From positions 1 through 64,000 of the forward strand of contig NZ_BMOV01000009.1 of NCBI RefSeq assembly GCF_014647255.1: a stretch of 64,000 nucleotides of DNA. Reading direction: 5' to 3'. Below the pieces are notes generated by a model. The model saw nothing but the letters and a program-made list of their open reading frames with translations, was not told the origin of the DNA and searched no databases. Each line of letters starts with the position of its first letter. Within the stretch, counting starts at the first letter, position 1. This DNA comes from Iodidimonas muriae (lineage in GTDB: Bacteria > Pseudomonadota > Alphaproteobacteria > Sphingomonadales > Rhodothalassiaceae). The translations under genes were made by a program, and so were the position numbers. Below are positions 29,991-39,237 of this stretch, one piece after another.

Positions 29991-31487
29991 TTAAAACCGC
30001 CAGCGCAGGCTCGCTTCAACCTGGGCATCGAAGGGACTGCGGCCCGGCGTGTTCGGACGGTCATCCATCAAGCGCACTTCGACCCGCCCTTCGCCCCAAT
30101 CGAAGGGAATTTGCGACCCCATTTCCACCAAATTGACCACTTCCCGGTTGCTGCTCACCTCGTTGCGCGGCCCATCCGAGCGGTTCACCTTGGCATAGCG
30201 ATACCGTAGCCAATAATTGCGGCTTTGGCGGTCAATGGCCGTGGCTTCCAGCGTTATCAAGGTGCTGTCGGTGCTCAATGTATGACCGATGGTGCGGTCG
30301 AGAAACTCGAACCCATCGGTGAAAATGAAGTTACTGAAGGTCACATTATTCAACGGATCACCGCCCAGACCGAAAATATTGCCCGCCTTGGTATCCGCCG
30401 CTTCCGTACGCAACCGCCATTGAAGCTGCTGGCTTTCCCAATAGCCGCCAAGGGTTGCGCCCACCGACAGGCTGTATTTATCCACAATGGGCTGGTTTTC
30501 ATCTTCAGCGATGGTTTCCGCATAAAGTCCATATGTCATGGAGCCGATCACCCCACTATAGCGAATATCCGCCCCGGCGATCTGGTTCCCCGGTTCATCG
30601 GTGGTTCCGGTATTGTCACGGTCACCCAGGCCAATCAGCGCGTCCGTCCAGTTGGAAAAGCCGCAGGACCGGCCTTGGCCACAGGTTTGGATGGCCCGAC
30701 TAAAGCTGATATCCAGCCGGTCAATGGGCTGAAGAGACACCCGAATATGCGCCACCACCGGATGATTGATATCGGTGCGCGTTTCCCCACCATCCAGCCG
30801 ACCAACCGTCAGATTGACATTCCAGTTGCCGAGCCAGCTGAGCCATTTCGTTTCAAAAGGTTTGGGGTCGAGCCTTTGAATACCAACTTTCGGATAGGGC
30901 CGCGCATTATTGGACAGGATCATACCGGAATCCCAGCCACCACCCCACCACTGATCGACCGTACCCGCATAGGCCACCCAATTTCCCAATGCGGCGGCAA
31001 AATAGCTGTTATCAAAGTTAATATCTTTGCCCGGTTGGCCATCGCGCCAGCCCACACTCAGCTTGGCATAGCTGGCACCCCAGTGCTTTTCAGCCGACAC
31101 CCCCGCTTCGGCATTTTCACGCACACCGCCATCAAAGCCACGCACCATTTTTTCGCGGCTGGTGGCCCCCGCATGGGCTTCCATACCCATGGAACGATAA
31201 TCTTTTGTGCTTGGTGCACCGGCGCGCACCCGCGCAAGCGCTGCCTCCACATGGGGGGGAAAGGCACGATCCGGCATCTCGGCTATGCTGCGCATCACCT
31301 GCGCCCAAGGCAGCGGCCACATGGTGGTTGGGCCATCAATGATGTTATAGGCTGCCAACAGCTCGATATCGGTGCGCATCCGGGCATCACCGGCCTCGAT
31401 CCACGGTTCTGCCATTGCTTGCGACGCAAGCAGGGCCACCATAGCCCCGCCAGTCCAACCCCAAAACCGTTGCCGCGCACCCGCCAT
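29991..31487 (-). CDS. Wzi-like capsule assembly outer-membrane protein
   Basis: A 498-aa exported protein with a signal peptide ending AMA-EPW and a beta-rich body ending in an aromatic (EASLRWRF). These are features of outer-membrane barrels. Segments such as AGTVDQWWGGGWDSGMILSN and LDISFSRAIQTCGQGRSCG match the capsule-assembly Wzi family. In E. coli, Wzi holds capsule polysaccharide at the cell surface. No capsule synthesis genes are nearby, so the polymer is unknown. The start at 31487 is supported by GGAAGG 7 bases before it and by the signal peptide. The frame is open to 31640. Confidence 0.82.
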   Translation of the reverse strand: MAGARQRFWGWTGGAMVALLASQAMAEPWIEAGDARMRTDIELLAAYNIIDGPTTMWPLPWAQVMRSIAEMPDRAFPPHVEAALARVRAGAPSTKDYRSMGMEAHAGATSREKMVRGFDGGVRENAEAGVSAEKHWGASYAKLSVGWRDGQPGKDINFDNSYFAAALGNWVAYAGTVDQWWGGGWDSGMILSNNARPYPKVGIQRLDPKPFETKWLSWLGNWNVNLTVGRLDGGETRTDINHPVVAHIRVSLQPIDRLDISFSRAIQTCGQGRSCGFSNWTDALIGLGDRDNTGTTDEPGNQIAGADIRYSGVIGSMTYGLYAETIAEDENQPIVDKYSLSVGATLGGYWESQQLQWRLRTEAADTKAGNIFGLGGDPLNNVTFSNFIFTDGFEFLDRTIGHTLSTDSTLITLEATAIDRQSRNYWLRYRYAKVNRSDGPRNEVSSNREVVNLVEMGSQIPFDWGEGRVEVRLMDDRPNTPGRSPFDAQVEASLRWRF

Positions 31488-31664
31488 TTTCAAACCTTCC
31501 CACATCACTGTTTGAAGGCTTGATAGCACAGCCAGACAAACACGCCACAGGCTTTTGATTGCAAAGCAAAGGCCTTCCGCCAATGGCGGCCTTGTTCTAA
31601 GGAAGGTAATGGTTATCTCGCGGCCTTGGCCACTGTTCACTTATGGCCAAAACGCTACAAAATA

Positions 31665-33464
31665 TTATTGCGGCGCAAACCTCTCCAATCCCTGACGCGC
31701 TATGGGTTGCAATGTCGGGTGGCCCTTTTCGGCAATTTTCCGCACCCATGCCACATAACGATCCTGTTCAGGATGTCCGCGCAGATTATAAATGGAACTG
31801 CCCAGCGCACCTTGGAAAAACCGTGTCCCCCATTGGCCGGTAATTTTATCATCCTTGGACAAGGCAATGGGGTCCATGAAGGCGATCCGCTCGGGGATGG
31901 GCAGCCTCTCGATGGATGCACGGCTGAAAAAAGTCTCCATCTGGGCTTGTGAGATACTGCTATCCAATGCCAGTTTTCCAATATTTTCGGAAACCGTCGT
32001 CGCTTCATCTCCCAAGGTTTCGGAAAAATTGCGCGCGACCATCCAGGTAGCCAGCCAATCAAACACACGGGAATTGGCCATATGCCCAGTATGTGCAAGG
32101 GATTGATCCACCACATTGGGTATCGCCAGTTCCTGCGGCAGTCGCCGGCTCCGCATGGCACTGTCGAAGGCTTTTACCACGCCATCGGCCACCGCATAGG
32201 CCCATTTATCTTCTGAAGGGCGGGCATATATGCTTTCGGCAAGCGCTTCGACCAGATCCGGATGCGCGTTATAATCAATGCGCGGCAGAACCCCTTTCAG
32301 ACGCTGCACGATGGTGCCGATCACCACCTCTTGTTCTTCATTTTTCAAAAGCTGAAAAGCCGGTGTCATCAAACGCCGGGGTTCAAGGGGGTCCTGCACA
32401 GTTGCGTCTATCAAGGAGCCTGCGGCCAAAGCGCGTACCAATGGCAGATCATGGGCCATCAGATTTTGCAGCATGTCATGATAAGCGTCTTGTGCCTGTC
32501 GGTAATCAGCTTGGGCCTGTTCGCCCTGTGCGGAATTTCGCACTACAGCACTTGATTGTTTCAGCCGCGCCACCAGACCAGCCATTTCTCCAAAAAGACT
32601 TTGCAGGTCCTGTTCCGACTGACCCGTTTTTTCGATCAGGCCCCCATAGATTTTGATGGATTGTGCGGGTGGCATAGACCCGCTGAACGCTCGCAGCGTT
32701 TGCCTATAATCAGCCACGCTTGCCAACGGATACTCCGCCAACAGGGCCAGCGAGGCATCCAGAGCCTCTTGCCCGCCCATCCGTTGAAGGGTTTGCAAGG
32801 CAACCCGCAGATTGGGCATCTGCATATGGTGGTCTTTGATCCAGTCGATTTTGCGGGGATCGGGCAGATCCATATCGGGCATGACAATCATCAGTTTCTG
32901 GGTAGTGGATGGGGATACATCCCTATCCATCAACGCCACCCCGAACGCAGAGGCCGCGTCAGTGTTTACGGCGAGACTGAACAGCATTTCCGCATGTTCG
33001 GGATTGTCTTTAGTCACCTGCGCAGCGAAATCCTCCAGTTCTTCTTCCCCTAAAACCTCAGGGGCGCGGTTCACCAATTCCTGCCATGTGCGGGATTGGG
33101 CCGTATATTGAGGATCCGAGAGCAGCTTGGAAAAAAGATCGGGTAGTTGAGGGTCTTGCATTTGATGCAGGGTGGCCAATGCCCCGACCTTTACCCGATC
33201 ATCTGTATCCTCTTGCGCCATGATCCGTATCTTTTCACGCGCAGGAAGGGCATTGACACCGAACTGCGCCACATCCCGCAATGTCAGCATCCGCCTTTCT
33301 GGATTGATATCGCTCAATCCCGGTGTCACCTCGGATAATGTCCGGCCATTATAGGTGGCATTCTCGTCATAATCAGGAAGGCCGCTTTCTCCGCAAGCGG
33401 ACAGACTTAACCCCAAGGCAAGAAAAACACATATCCATAACAAATACTGATGAAATACAGCCAT
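31665..33464 (-). CDS. Large lipoprotein of unknown function
   Basis: A 599-aa protein with a lipoprotein signal sequence (LLWICVFLALGLSLSACGES, lipobox with the modified Cys). The body is almost entirely helical. The stretch after the anchor, with VKVGALATLHQMQDPQLPDL, suggests HEAT-like helical repeats, but no family is recognised with confidence. The upstream base run is G-rich and serves as the ribosome binding site for ATG 33464. It lies 177 bases from the Wzi-like gene on the same strand, and a role in envelope assembly is only a guess from context. Confidence 0.75.
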   Translation of the reverse strand: MAVFHQYLLWICVFLALGLSLSACGESGLPDYDENATYNGRTLSEVTPGLSDINPERRMLTLRDVAQFGVNALPAREKIRIMAQEDTDDRVKVGALATLHQMQDPQLPDLFSKLLSDPQYTAQSRTWQELVNRAPEVLGEEELEDFAAQVTKDNPEHAEMLFSLAVNTDAASAFGVALMDRDVSPSTTQKLMIVMPDMDLPDPRKIDWIKDHHMQMPNLRVALQTLQRMGGQEALDASLALLAEYPLASVADYRQTLRAFSGSMPPAQSIKIYGGLIEKTGQSEQDLQSLFGEMAGLVARLKQSSAVVRNSAQGEQAQADYRQAQDAYHDMLQNLMAHDLPLVRALAAGSLIDATVQDPLEPRRLMTPAFQLLKNEEQEVVIGTIVQRLKGVLPRIDYNAHPDLVEALAESIYARPSEDKWAYAVADGVVKAFDSAMRSRRLPQELAIPNVVDQSLAHTGHMANSRVFDWLATWMVARNFSETLGDEATTVSENIGKLALDSSISQAQMETFFSRASIERLPIPERIAFMDPIALSKDDKITGQWGTRFFQGALGSSIYNLRGHPEQDRYVAWVRKIAEKGHPTLQPIARQGLERFAPQ

Positions 33465-33741
33465 AACAGCCCCCCCCCAGACCACATCTCTAATCGATGC
33501 AGATTTCCACCATCAGATGCACTTTTACCATCTTGGCAGCATAATCTAAATTTACGATAAATTAAAGTAAAAATTCTTGTTCTTCCGGCCTCGGAACCAG
33601 CTTCTCCCTTCTCAAGGCTTGGTCCCTTATGACCTGGATCACCGCCCGCAAATCCTTCAACATCTTCGCCCAGCAAAAAGGCCTGCGGCATCAAGAATAC
33701 CACAGGCCCCAAAGGCAATGCCCATCCGGGCGATCCTATGG

Positions 33742-34842
33742 TCAGTTTGGCTTATGGCGCATTTCCAAAGCCTTTTCCCGTTCGCGGGATAGCGCATCAA
33801 GGCGGCGCGATTGCTCTATCAGATCAGCCCGATAAAACTCCCGATCATGGAAGGCGGATGTTTTATAAGACTCTGTTTTATAAACATTTTCATAAACAGG
33901 CCCCAAGGCATTGGGGATGGCATTGGCGCTGGTTACTGTCACCGATCCCAATGTCAGCGGCCCTTTTGCGCCGGCTTCACGCAAGGCAAGGCCATAAAAG
34001 GTCAGATCCATCCATCTGGTGCCCGGCTCCAGATAAAGGGCATTTTGAGAACTGGCCAATGGCTCGCCCTGCGCATTATGCAAGATACCGGACAGATGAA
34101 AGCGGCCTTTGGCCTCTACCGATATTTCGGCGCGGATCACCAGATCGCCATCCACCATATGATGTTCATATTTTCCGGTCAGGTCTGCTGCGGGATGGCT
34201 GTAAAGAACGCCGGTGATGCCCTTCAGGCGATCGCCACGCCCATCACTGGCTGTAATGATCACCGCAAGGTTTTCCGCATATCCGATCATCGGCTCCCTA
34301 TCGGCAGGCAGATCGAACCGTCCCGTATAAATCCCGTCTCCGGCCTTTTCATCGCCATTGGTTCCATTATCCGAGAATTTGAACGCGCCCAAAGGCCCGG
34401 AAACCGGACCTGTCACCTGCCCGACAATGGTCATCGGGCCGGTCATGGTGCCGTCTCTGGGCAGCACCAAAAGGTCTTCATCATTCGCCGCAGCACGGGT
34501 GACTTGCGCATAAATATAAACAGGCTCCCCCCGTTCATAACGAATACCAGAAGGCCAGACAGTCAATCCATCCCCATACTCACGCGGCAGGGTTTGGCGG
34601 GTCGGAATGCGCTGGGCCATCAAGGGGTCTGGCTGTCCCTTTGCCACCGGCTGGGACCATGCGGGAAAACGCGCTCGGTCTTGATAGCTGCGGGCAGCAT
34701 GGGCGGCCAGATCGGGAACTGACGGTGGTCCGATTTTTTGCGCCTTGTCCCGATCGCTTTGGGCCGCGGCTGAAAGAGACCCGACAGCAACGGAAAAGCC
34801 GACAAAAAGTGCGGCGACGATCGATGTTTTGAATAGTGTCAT
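33742..34842 (-). CDS. Exported choice-of-anchor X / DUF4785-like protein
   Basis: A 366-aa protein with a signal peptide (SIVAALFVGFSVAVGSLSAAAQ). The middle has the calcium-loop-like FSDNGTNGDEKAGDGIYTG found in Ig-like secreted domains. The later region contains GRFHLSGILHNAQGEPLA and LEPGTRWMDLTFYGLALREA. These patterns resemble choice-of-anchor X and DUF4785 proteins. The C-terminus is a charged helix. GGAGA precedes ATG 34842. It is followed on the same strand by the large lipoprotein gene, 277 bases away. The function is not known. Confidence 0.7.
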   Translation of the reverse strand: MTLFKTSIVAALFVGFSVAVGSLSAAAQSDRDKAQKIGPPSVPDLAAHAARSYQDRARFPAWSQPVAKGQPDPLMAQRIPTRQTLPREYGDGLTVWPSGIRYERGEPVYIYAQVTRAAANDEDLLVLPRDGTMTGPMTIVGQVTGPVSGPLGAFKFSDNGTNGDEKAGDGIYTGRFDLPADREPMIGYAENLAVIITASDGRGDRLKGITGVLYSHPAADLTGKYEHHMVDGDLVIRAEISVEAKGRFHLSGILHNAQGEPLASSQNALYLEPGTRWMDLTFYGLALREAGAKGPLTLGSVTVTSANAIPNALGPVYENVYKTESYKTSAFHDREFYRADLIEQSRRLDALSREREKALEMRHKPN

Positions 34843-34860
34843 CTTATCTCTCCATCGCAC

Positions 34861-35871
34861 TTAATAAAGGCTGCTGATAAAACTGGCCGTGGTCATGCCA
34901 CTGGCAACGACGGTATCGGGCGCACAGCTTGTTCCATTGCATGTCCATATCCCGTCGGGGATCTGCCTGCGGTCGTCTGCATCGCTGGCATCGCGTTCAT
35001 CGCTATGATTTTCATGCGCCGCATCCAGATTGATGAAGCCAGATGCTTCCTGTTTGAAGGAATTTTTGCAAACGGTGCTGTTATTATAGCTGGCATCGGC
35101 ATTGCCGCCACAGGCAAAAATCGAAGCATATTGAACGACACCGTCATCTTCTCCGGTCAAACAGGCACTGGCCCCGAAAATCGCTTCATAGCCACCCGTT
35201 AGGTAGACATTCCGCGCCGGTGCGCCGGAAAAGGTCCGCACCTGCACATCATCGGAACTGCGCAGCCAGAAAGTGGCATCGTCGCAATCCTGAATGAAGG
35301 ATGCCACGAAATTGCACAAAGACGAGGCATCGCCGCACACCGCATCCGCCCCTTGCGAGCCGCGATGCGCTCCGCCAACAGACACAACCAGGCCCAAGCG
35401 CTGGGCCACCACATCATAAGATCCGTTCAGGTTGAAATTGGGATCGCTGGGTTGTGCATTGCCCAGAATGAAATCCATGACCGTGCCGCCCATGCTGTGG
35501 GCAATAACCCAAAAGCTGCCGCCCTGGCCCCATGAAGAGGCACACCGGTTTCCGCCACCATCGGCACCCCCATTGGTGGCATTAATGATTTCAGCCGCCG
35601 CTTCGCCCGCAGCATCGGGGTCCCAAAAAGGCCGGGTGCCATTATAGCCCACCACATAATAGGACGTGGCAAAATTGCGCGTGGCTTCGCGCACAAAATC
35701 ATCAGAGCCATTGACCCAATAATTGCGAGCCGTGGCCCAACTGCTATGGGTGCCGGTGTCTGTCTGCTTGCCATGCAAGAATATCAAACAGGGCGCCGCC
35801 GCTGCGGCTGATGCCAAAAGCCCGAAATAGAGGCCCGCCAGCATCACTCCTATCATCTTGAAGCGTATCAT
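34861..35871 (-). CDS. Secreted lipase-like alpha/beta hydrolase
   Basis: A 336-aa exported protein with a signal peptide ending ASAAAAAP. It begins with CLIFLHGKQTDTGTHSSW (oxyanion-type HG) and has the nucleophile elbow AHSMGGTVMD, with a catalytic-type Ser. Many cysteines (CASSWG, VCGDASSLC, CKNSF) suggest disulfide bonds, fitting the periplasm or outside. GGGGAGAG lies 5 bases before ATG 35871. It overlaps nothing, but its stop is 18 bases from the next gene, so these two exported proteins are probably co-transcribed. The substrate is unknown and may be an ester or lipid. Confidence 0.78.
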   Translation of the reverse strand: MIRFKMIGVMLAGLYFGLLASAAAAAPCLIFLHGKQTDTGTHSSWATARNYWVNGSDDFVREATRNFATSYYVVGYNGTRPFWDPDAAGEAAAEIINATNGGADGGGNRCASSWGQGGSFWVIAHSMGGTVMDFILGNAQPSDPNFNLNGSYDVVAQRLGLVVSVGGAHRGSQGADAVCGDASSLCNFVASFIQDCDDATFWLRSSDDVQVRTFSGAPARNVYLTGGYEAIFGASACLTGEDDGVVQYASIFACGGNADASYNNSTVCKNSFKQEASGFINLDAAHENHSDERDASDADDRRQIPDGIWTCNGTSCAPDTVVASGMTTASFISSLY

Positions 35872-35982
35872 GAAGACTCTCCCCAAATTTGAATCGAATT
35901 GATACCACGAGAGGAATTGAATTATTCTTATTCCCTCATAACGGGCATATTATCTTATTCGGGGAAAGAGTCTATAAACTTT

Positions 35983-36588
35983 CTAGTTATGCGATTGGTC
36001 GCGCAATAGCTCCCATCCTTGCGCCAGATCCTCGGCAAGATCCGCCAGACCTTTCCGGTCCGTGCCGCGATGGGCCTCGATTCTAAGGGCTGTGATATCC
36101 GATTGGTAACGCCGCGCCAGCCGGCCAGTCTCCATCTCCGGTGACAGCTCGCCACATGCTTTTGCCCGATCGAATATGGTGGCAATTTCCGCCTGTATCC
36201 GATCCAGATAACAGCGTGCCTGTTCAGCGATTTTGGCTTCTGAAGCCGTTGTATCCAGAAGGGTTTTTATCAGCATACAGGCGCGGCTATTGCAATCGCC
36301 GCCCTGATTTTGGCCAAGCCAGCGCAGATGGTCGCACAGCCCTTGCAGCGGTGAAGGACTGGCCGAAATCCTTTCATGCAGTTCCGCAATATTTTTCTGG
36401 AAATATCGCTCAAGCGCGGCACAAAACAGCGCTTCTTTATTTTTAAACGCCGCATAGATGCTCCCCGGCTTCATGGACAGGGCAGCTTCCAGATCCTTCA
36501 AAGATGTTGCGTGATAGCCTTTTGTCCAAAAAAGGCTCACTGCCGCATCCAATGCGGCCTCGCGGTCATATGGGCGGGCGCGTTTCAT
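35983..36588 (-). CDS. TetR-family transcriptional regulator
   Basis: A 201-aa TetR-type repressor. The N-terminal helix-turn-helix is AVSLFWTKGYHATSLKDLEA and continues LSMKPGSIYAAFKNKEALF. The C-terminal part resembles the AefR/AcuR-like group with the cysteine pair DCNSRACMLIKT. AGAGGG precedes ATG 36588. It is divergent from the AhpD-like gene, and the gap holds two near-perfect palindromes that are very likely its operators, so it should repress itself and the AhpD-like gene. An inducer that acts through cysteines, such as an electrophile, is possible. Confidence 0.92.
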   Translation of the reverse strand: MKRARPYDREAALDAAVSLFWTKGYHATSLKDLEAALSMKPGSIYAAFKNKEALFCAALERYFQKNIAELHERISASPSPLQGLCDHLRWLGQNQGGDCNSRACMLIKTLLDTTASEAKIAEQARCYLDRIQAEIATIFDRAKACGELSPEMETGRLARRYQSDITALRIEAHRGTDRKGLADLAEDLAQGWELLRDQSHN

Positions 36589-36651
36589 GATCCCTCTTAA
36601 TAAAAGATGCGGCCCTGTTTGTCTTCTGCCCATCGCGTCTTATTGGTCAAG

Positions 36652-36692
36652 TTTGAGTGATCGCTCAAATTGTCTATTGAGCAATCGCTCAA
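36652..36692. promoter_or_regulatory. Tandem palindromic operator for the TetR regulator
   Basis: Two related palindromes lie at 36652-36669 (TTTGAGTGATCGCTCAAA) and 36677-36692 (TTGAGCAATCGCTCAA), with centres 24 bases apart. They sit between the divergent regulator and AhpD-like genes. Each arm is TTGAG/CTCAA, the size and symmetry expected for TetR dimers. Confidence 0.8.
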
Positions 36693-36756
36693 GCATCCCC
36701 ATTGTCCGATTAACCCGAAACGGGGAGCCGCCCCATACCCAACTCAGGAGAGAGCG

Positions 36757-37311
36757 ATGACTGACTTCACCTTGTATGATGAAACCAACGCCCCCGAAGG
36801 CAGCAAGGAATTGCTGGCCAACTCGAAAAAATCTTTCGGAATGATCCCCAATCTGCATGCGGTGATGGCGGAAGCCCCCGGCCTTTTGGAAGCCTATCAA
36901 AAGCTGCACGAACTATTGCTGAACACCAGCTTCAATGCGGAAGAGCTTACCGTTGTATGGCAGACCATCAATGTGGAACATTCTTGCCATTATTGCGTGC
37001 CCGCACATACCGCCATCGCCAAAAGCATGAATGTGAGCGACGAAATCGGTGATGCGTTGCGCAATGAAACGCCCCTACCCGATGCCCGGTTGGAAGCCCT
37101 GCGCAGCTTCACCTTGTCTGTGGTGCGAAATCGGGGCAATGTGGATGATGAAACCGTACAGGCCTTTCTGGATGCGGGGTTCACCAAGCGCCATGTGCTT
37201 GAGGTGATCCTTGGACTCGCCCAGAAAGTGATGTCCAACTATACCAACCACATCACCAAAACGCCGGTTGATGCGCCATTCGCCAAATTCGGATGGACAA
37301 AAGCGGCCTGA
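36757..37311 (+). CDS. Carboxymuconolactone decarboxylase / AhpD-like protein
   Basis: A 184-aa helical protein of the CMD/AhpD family. The redox motif is EHSCHYCVPAH with Cys 77 and Cys 80 and nearby histidines, which in AhpD relatives acts in peroxide removal. ACTCAGGAGAGAG gives a strong ribosome binding site before ATG 36757. Expression is probably controlled by the divergent TetR protein through the tandem palindromes. A role against peroxides or reactive organic compounds is likely. The exact substrate is not known. Confidence 0.9.
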   Translation: MTDFTLYDETNAPEGSKELLANSKKSFGMIPNLHAVMAEAPGLLEAYQKLHELLLNTSFNAEELTVVWQTINVEHSCHYCVPAHTAIAKSMNVSDEIGDALRNETPLPDARLEALRSFTLSVVRNRGNVDDETVQAFLDAGFTKRHVLEVILGLAQKVMSNYTNHITKTPVDAPFAKFGWTKAA

Positions 37312-37381
37312 CCGGCCCCGAATTTCCGATCAGGGCAGTGCATGGATGCTGCCCTGATCAAAAAGCGAGCAAACAAGCCCC

Positions 37382-38080
37382 ATGACCAAGCGCACAGCCA
37401 TTTCGATCATCATATTCGATGTGAATGAAACGCTGCTGGATATCACCACGCTTGATCCTGTGTTCAAGCGGGTGTTTGGCAATAGCGCCGCCCTGCGGGA
37501 CTGGTTTGCGCAGTTGATCCTCTATTCCCAAACGATGACGCTATCCGGCCTTTACACGCCATTCGGTGATTTGGCGGTGGGAAGCCTTAAAATGCTGGCC
37601 TCCATCCATAACCGGCCATTGAGCGACAGCGATATTGATGATCTGAAACAACAGATGGGCAGCATGCCCGCCCATCAAGATGCGGCACCCGCCCTCACCC
37701 GGCTGCGCGATGCGGGCTTTCGGCTTGTCACCTTGACAAATTCCGCCAGCACCGCCGCCCCCTCACCCCTGGAACGGGCAGGATTAGGCGATTTCTTCGA
37801 ACGATCCTTTAGTATCGAGGCGGTTGTAAAGTTCAAACCGGCTCCGGAAACATACCGTTTTGTGGCAAAGGAAATGGGAGCCGAAATGGCGCAAATATGC
37901 CTTGTTGCCTGCCATTTATGGGATACCATCGGGGCGCAAGCCGCAGGCTGCCATGGCGCGTTCCTGACCCGCCCCCACAATGCCATCTTGCCTGCCTCCC
38001 ATGTGCCCCGCCCGGATTTTTGCGCACCCGATCTCGTCAGCCTTGCCGATCAGATCATTGGCGGTGCTCAGCCTCGGTAA
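37382..38080 (+). CDS. Haloacid dehalogenase type II
   Basis: A 232-aa HAD-superfamily enzyme. The nucleophile is Asp 13 in FDVNETLLD, followed by LVTLTNSAS, the lysine in VVKFKPAPETYRFVA and the acidic end motif ACHLWDTIGAQAAG. This layout matches L-2-haloacid dehalogenases, which replace a halogen on C2 of short acids with hydroxyl. Family members can also be plain phosphatases. It follows the AhpD-like gene by 70 bases and may share its TetR control. A hairpin terminator lies just after it. Confidence 0.9.
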   Translation: MTKRTAISIIIFDVNETLLDITTLDPVFKRVFGNSAALRDWFAQLILYSQTMTLSGLYTPFGDLAVGSLKMLASIHNRPLSDSDIDDLKQQMGSMPAHQDAAPALTRLRDAGFRLVTLTNSASTAAPSPLERAGLGDFFERSFSIEAVVKFKPAPETYRFVAKEMGAEMAQICLVACHLWDTIGAQAAGCHGAFLTRPHNAILPASHVPRPDFCAPDLVSLADQIIGGAQPR

Positions 38081-38106
38081 ATTCGCCCCCATATTCCTTA
38101 TCCCTG

Positions 38107-38130
38107 AAAAGCACCGGCTTTGGTGCTTTT
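38107..38130 (+). terminator. Hairpin terminator after the haloacid dehalogenase
   Basis: AAAAGCACC and GGTGCTTTT form a perfect 9-bp stem around a 6-base loop, ending in four T, 27 bases after the stop. It could work in both directions. Confidence 0.65.
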
Positions 38131-38255
38131 GCTTGTCCGTAACATGCGCGATCTTCTTGTCCTTCCCCTTCGACAAGCAGGATATGGTGATCTAGGATCG
38201 ACATATGAACGGCTGAACAAATTGGCGAGAGCCTTCAAACACCGGGAACGCAGCA

Positions 38256-39122
38256 ATGACCAACACGGATGTCCATAATCCCCAAGACTTGAAAACAGAG
38301 GATTGGGCTGGCGATATGGGCGCCACATGGCTTGCCAATCTATCCGGTTTTGAAGGAATGATTGCCCCCATCGGCAAAGCTTTACTGGCCCGCGCCGATT
38401 ATCAGGCCGGTGAAACGGTTCTTGATATCGGCTGTGGCGGGGGCGCCACCACCATTGCCATTGCCCAATCAGTTGCCCCTTCCGGCCATGTTTTGGGAAT
38501 TGATATTTCACCGGACCTCAAGGCCGCAGCACTTGCACGGGCCGCAGCAGCCGGTGTGGAAAACGCACACTTCCTATGTACCGATGCCGCCACTGTCCGT
38601 TTGCAAGACGCGCCGTTTGACCGTCTTTTCTCCCGCTTTGGCTGTATGTTCTTTGAAGATCCGGTGGCCGCATTCTCCAATCTACATGGCCTGCTGCGCA
38701 AAAATGGCCGGGTCGATCTGGCGGTCTGGGCTGCCCCGCGCGACAATCCATGGATGATGGACATGATGGCCATTGTGAAAACATATATCGATGTGCCGCC
38801 CGCTATCCCGCGCGCGCCCGGACCGTTTGCCTTTGAAGATCTGGATTATGTGCGCGACATTTTAGACGCCAGCGGCTTCAAGGACATGGACGTGGCCCCC
38901 CATGAAGGCTTGCAACCGGTGGGCGGCGCAGGCGCATCCCCGCAGACCGCTGTTGACTTCGCCCTCAACTCCATCGCCCAAGGCCGGTTAGTAAAAACCA
39001 CAGACGCCTCGATAACGCTGAAAGCCGGCCAGGATCTTCACGATCTTTTTGCGCGCCATCATGTGCCGCAAAAAGGGGTGATGATGCACGGAAAAGCATG
39101 GCTTGTCTCCGCCCGCGCTTAA
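38256..39122 (+). CDS. Class I SAM-dependent methyltransferase
   Basis: A 288-aa methyltransferase of the Rossmann-like class I fold. The SAM-binding motif is ETVLDIGCGGGATTIAIAQS, followed by LGIDISPDL and an acidic loop. FDRLFSRFGCMFFEDPVAAFSNLHGLL resembles the UbiE/Methyltransf_11 type. GGGAACG lies before the ATG. It stands alone between the haloacid dehalogenase and the ABC exporter. The acceptor cannot be identified. Confidence 0.88.
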   Translation: MTNTDVHNPQDLKTEDWAGDMGATWLANLSGFEGMIAPIGKALLARADYQAGETVLDIGCGGGATTIAIAQSVAPSGHVLGIDISPDLKAAALARAAAAGVENAHFLCTDAATVRLQDAPFDRLFSRFGCMFFEDPVAAFSNLHGLLRKNGRVDLAVWAAPRDNPWMMDMMAIVKTYIDVPPAIPRAPGPFAFEDLDYVRDILDASGFKDMDVAPHEGLQPVGGAGASPQTAVDFALNSIAQGRLVKTTDASITLKAGQDLHDLFARHHVPQKGVMMHGKAWLVSARA

Positions 39123-39176
39123 ATGATCGCGCCATCCGGATACACACGAAAAAACATAAAAACCGGGCCTAAACGA

Positions 39177-39218
39177 AAGAACTCTTTAGCTTTCCAAATC
39201 ACCAACTAAAGTGTTCTT
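39177..39218. promoter_or_regulatory. Inverted repeat upstream of the ABC exporter
   Basis: AAGAACTCTTTAG (39177-39189) and CTAAAGTGTTCTT (39206-39218) pair at 12 of 13 positions around 16 bases, ending 19 bases before the ABC ATPase start. It is either an operator or an RNA hairpin controlling the operon. Confidence 0.5.
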
Positions 39219-39237
39219 GATAAAGGGAGGCTTTCAC

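Noticed and set aside
30225-31523. 432-codon plus-strand open frame
   Set aside because: It is antisense to the Wzi-like gene, which has a signal peptide, ribosome binding site and family motifs.
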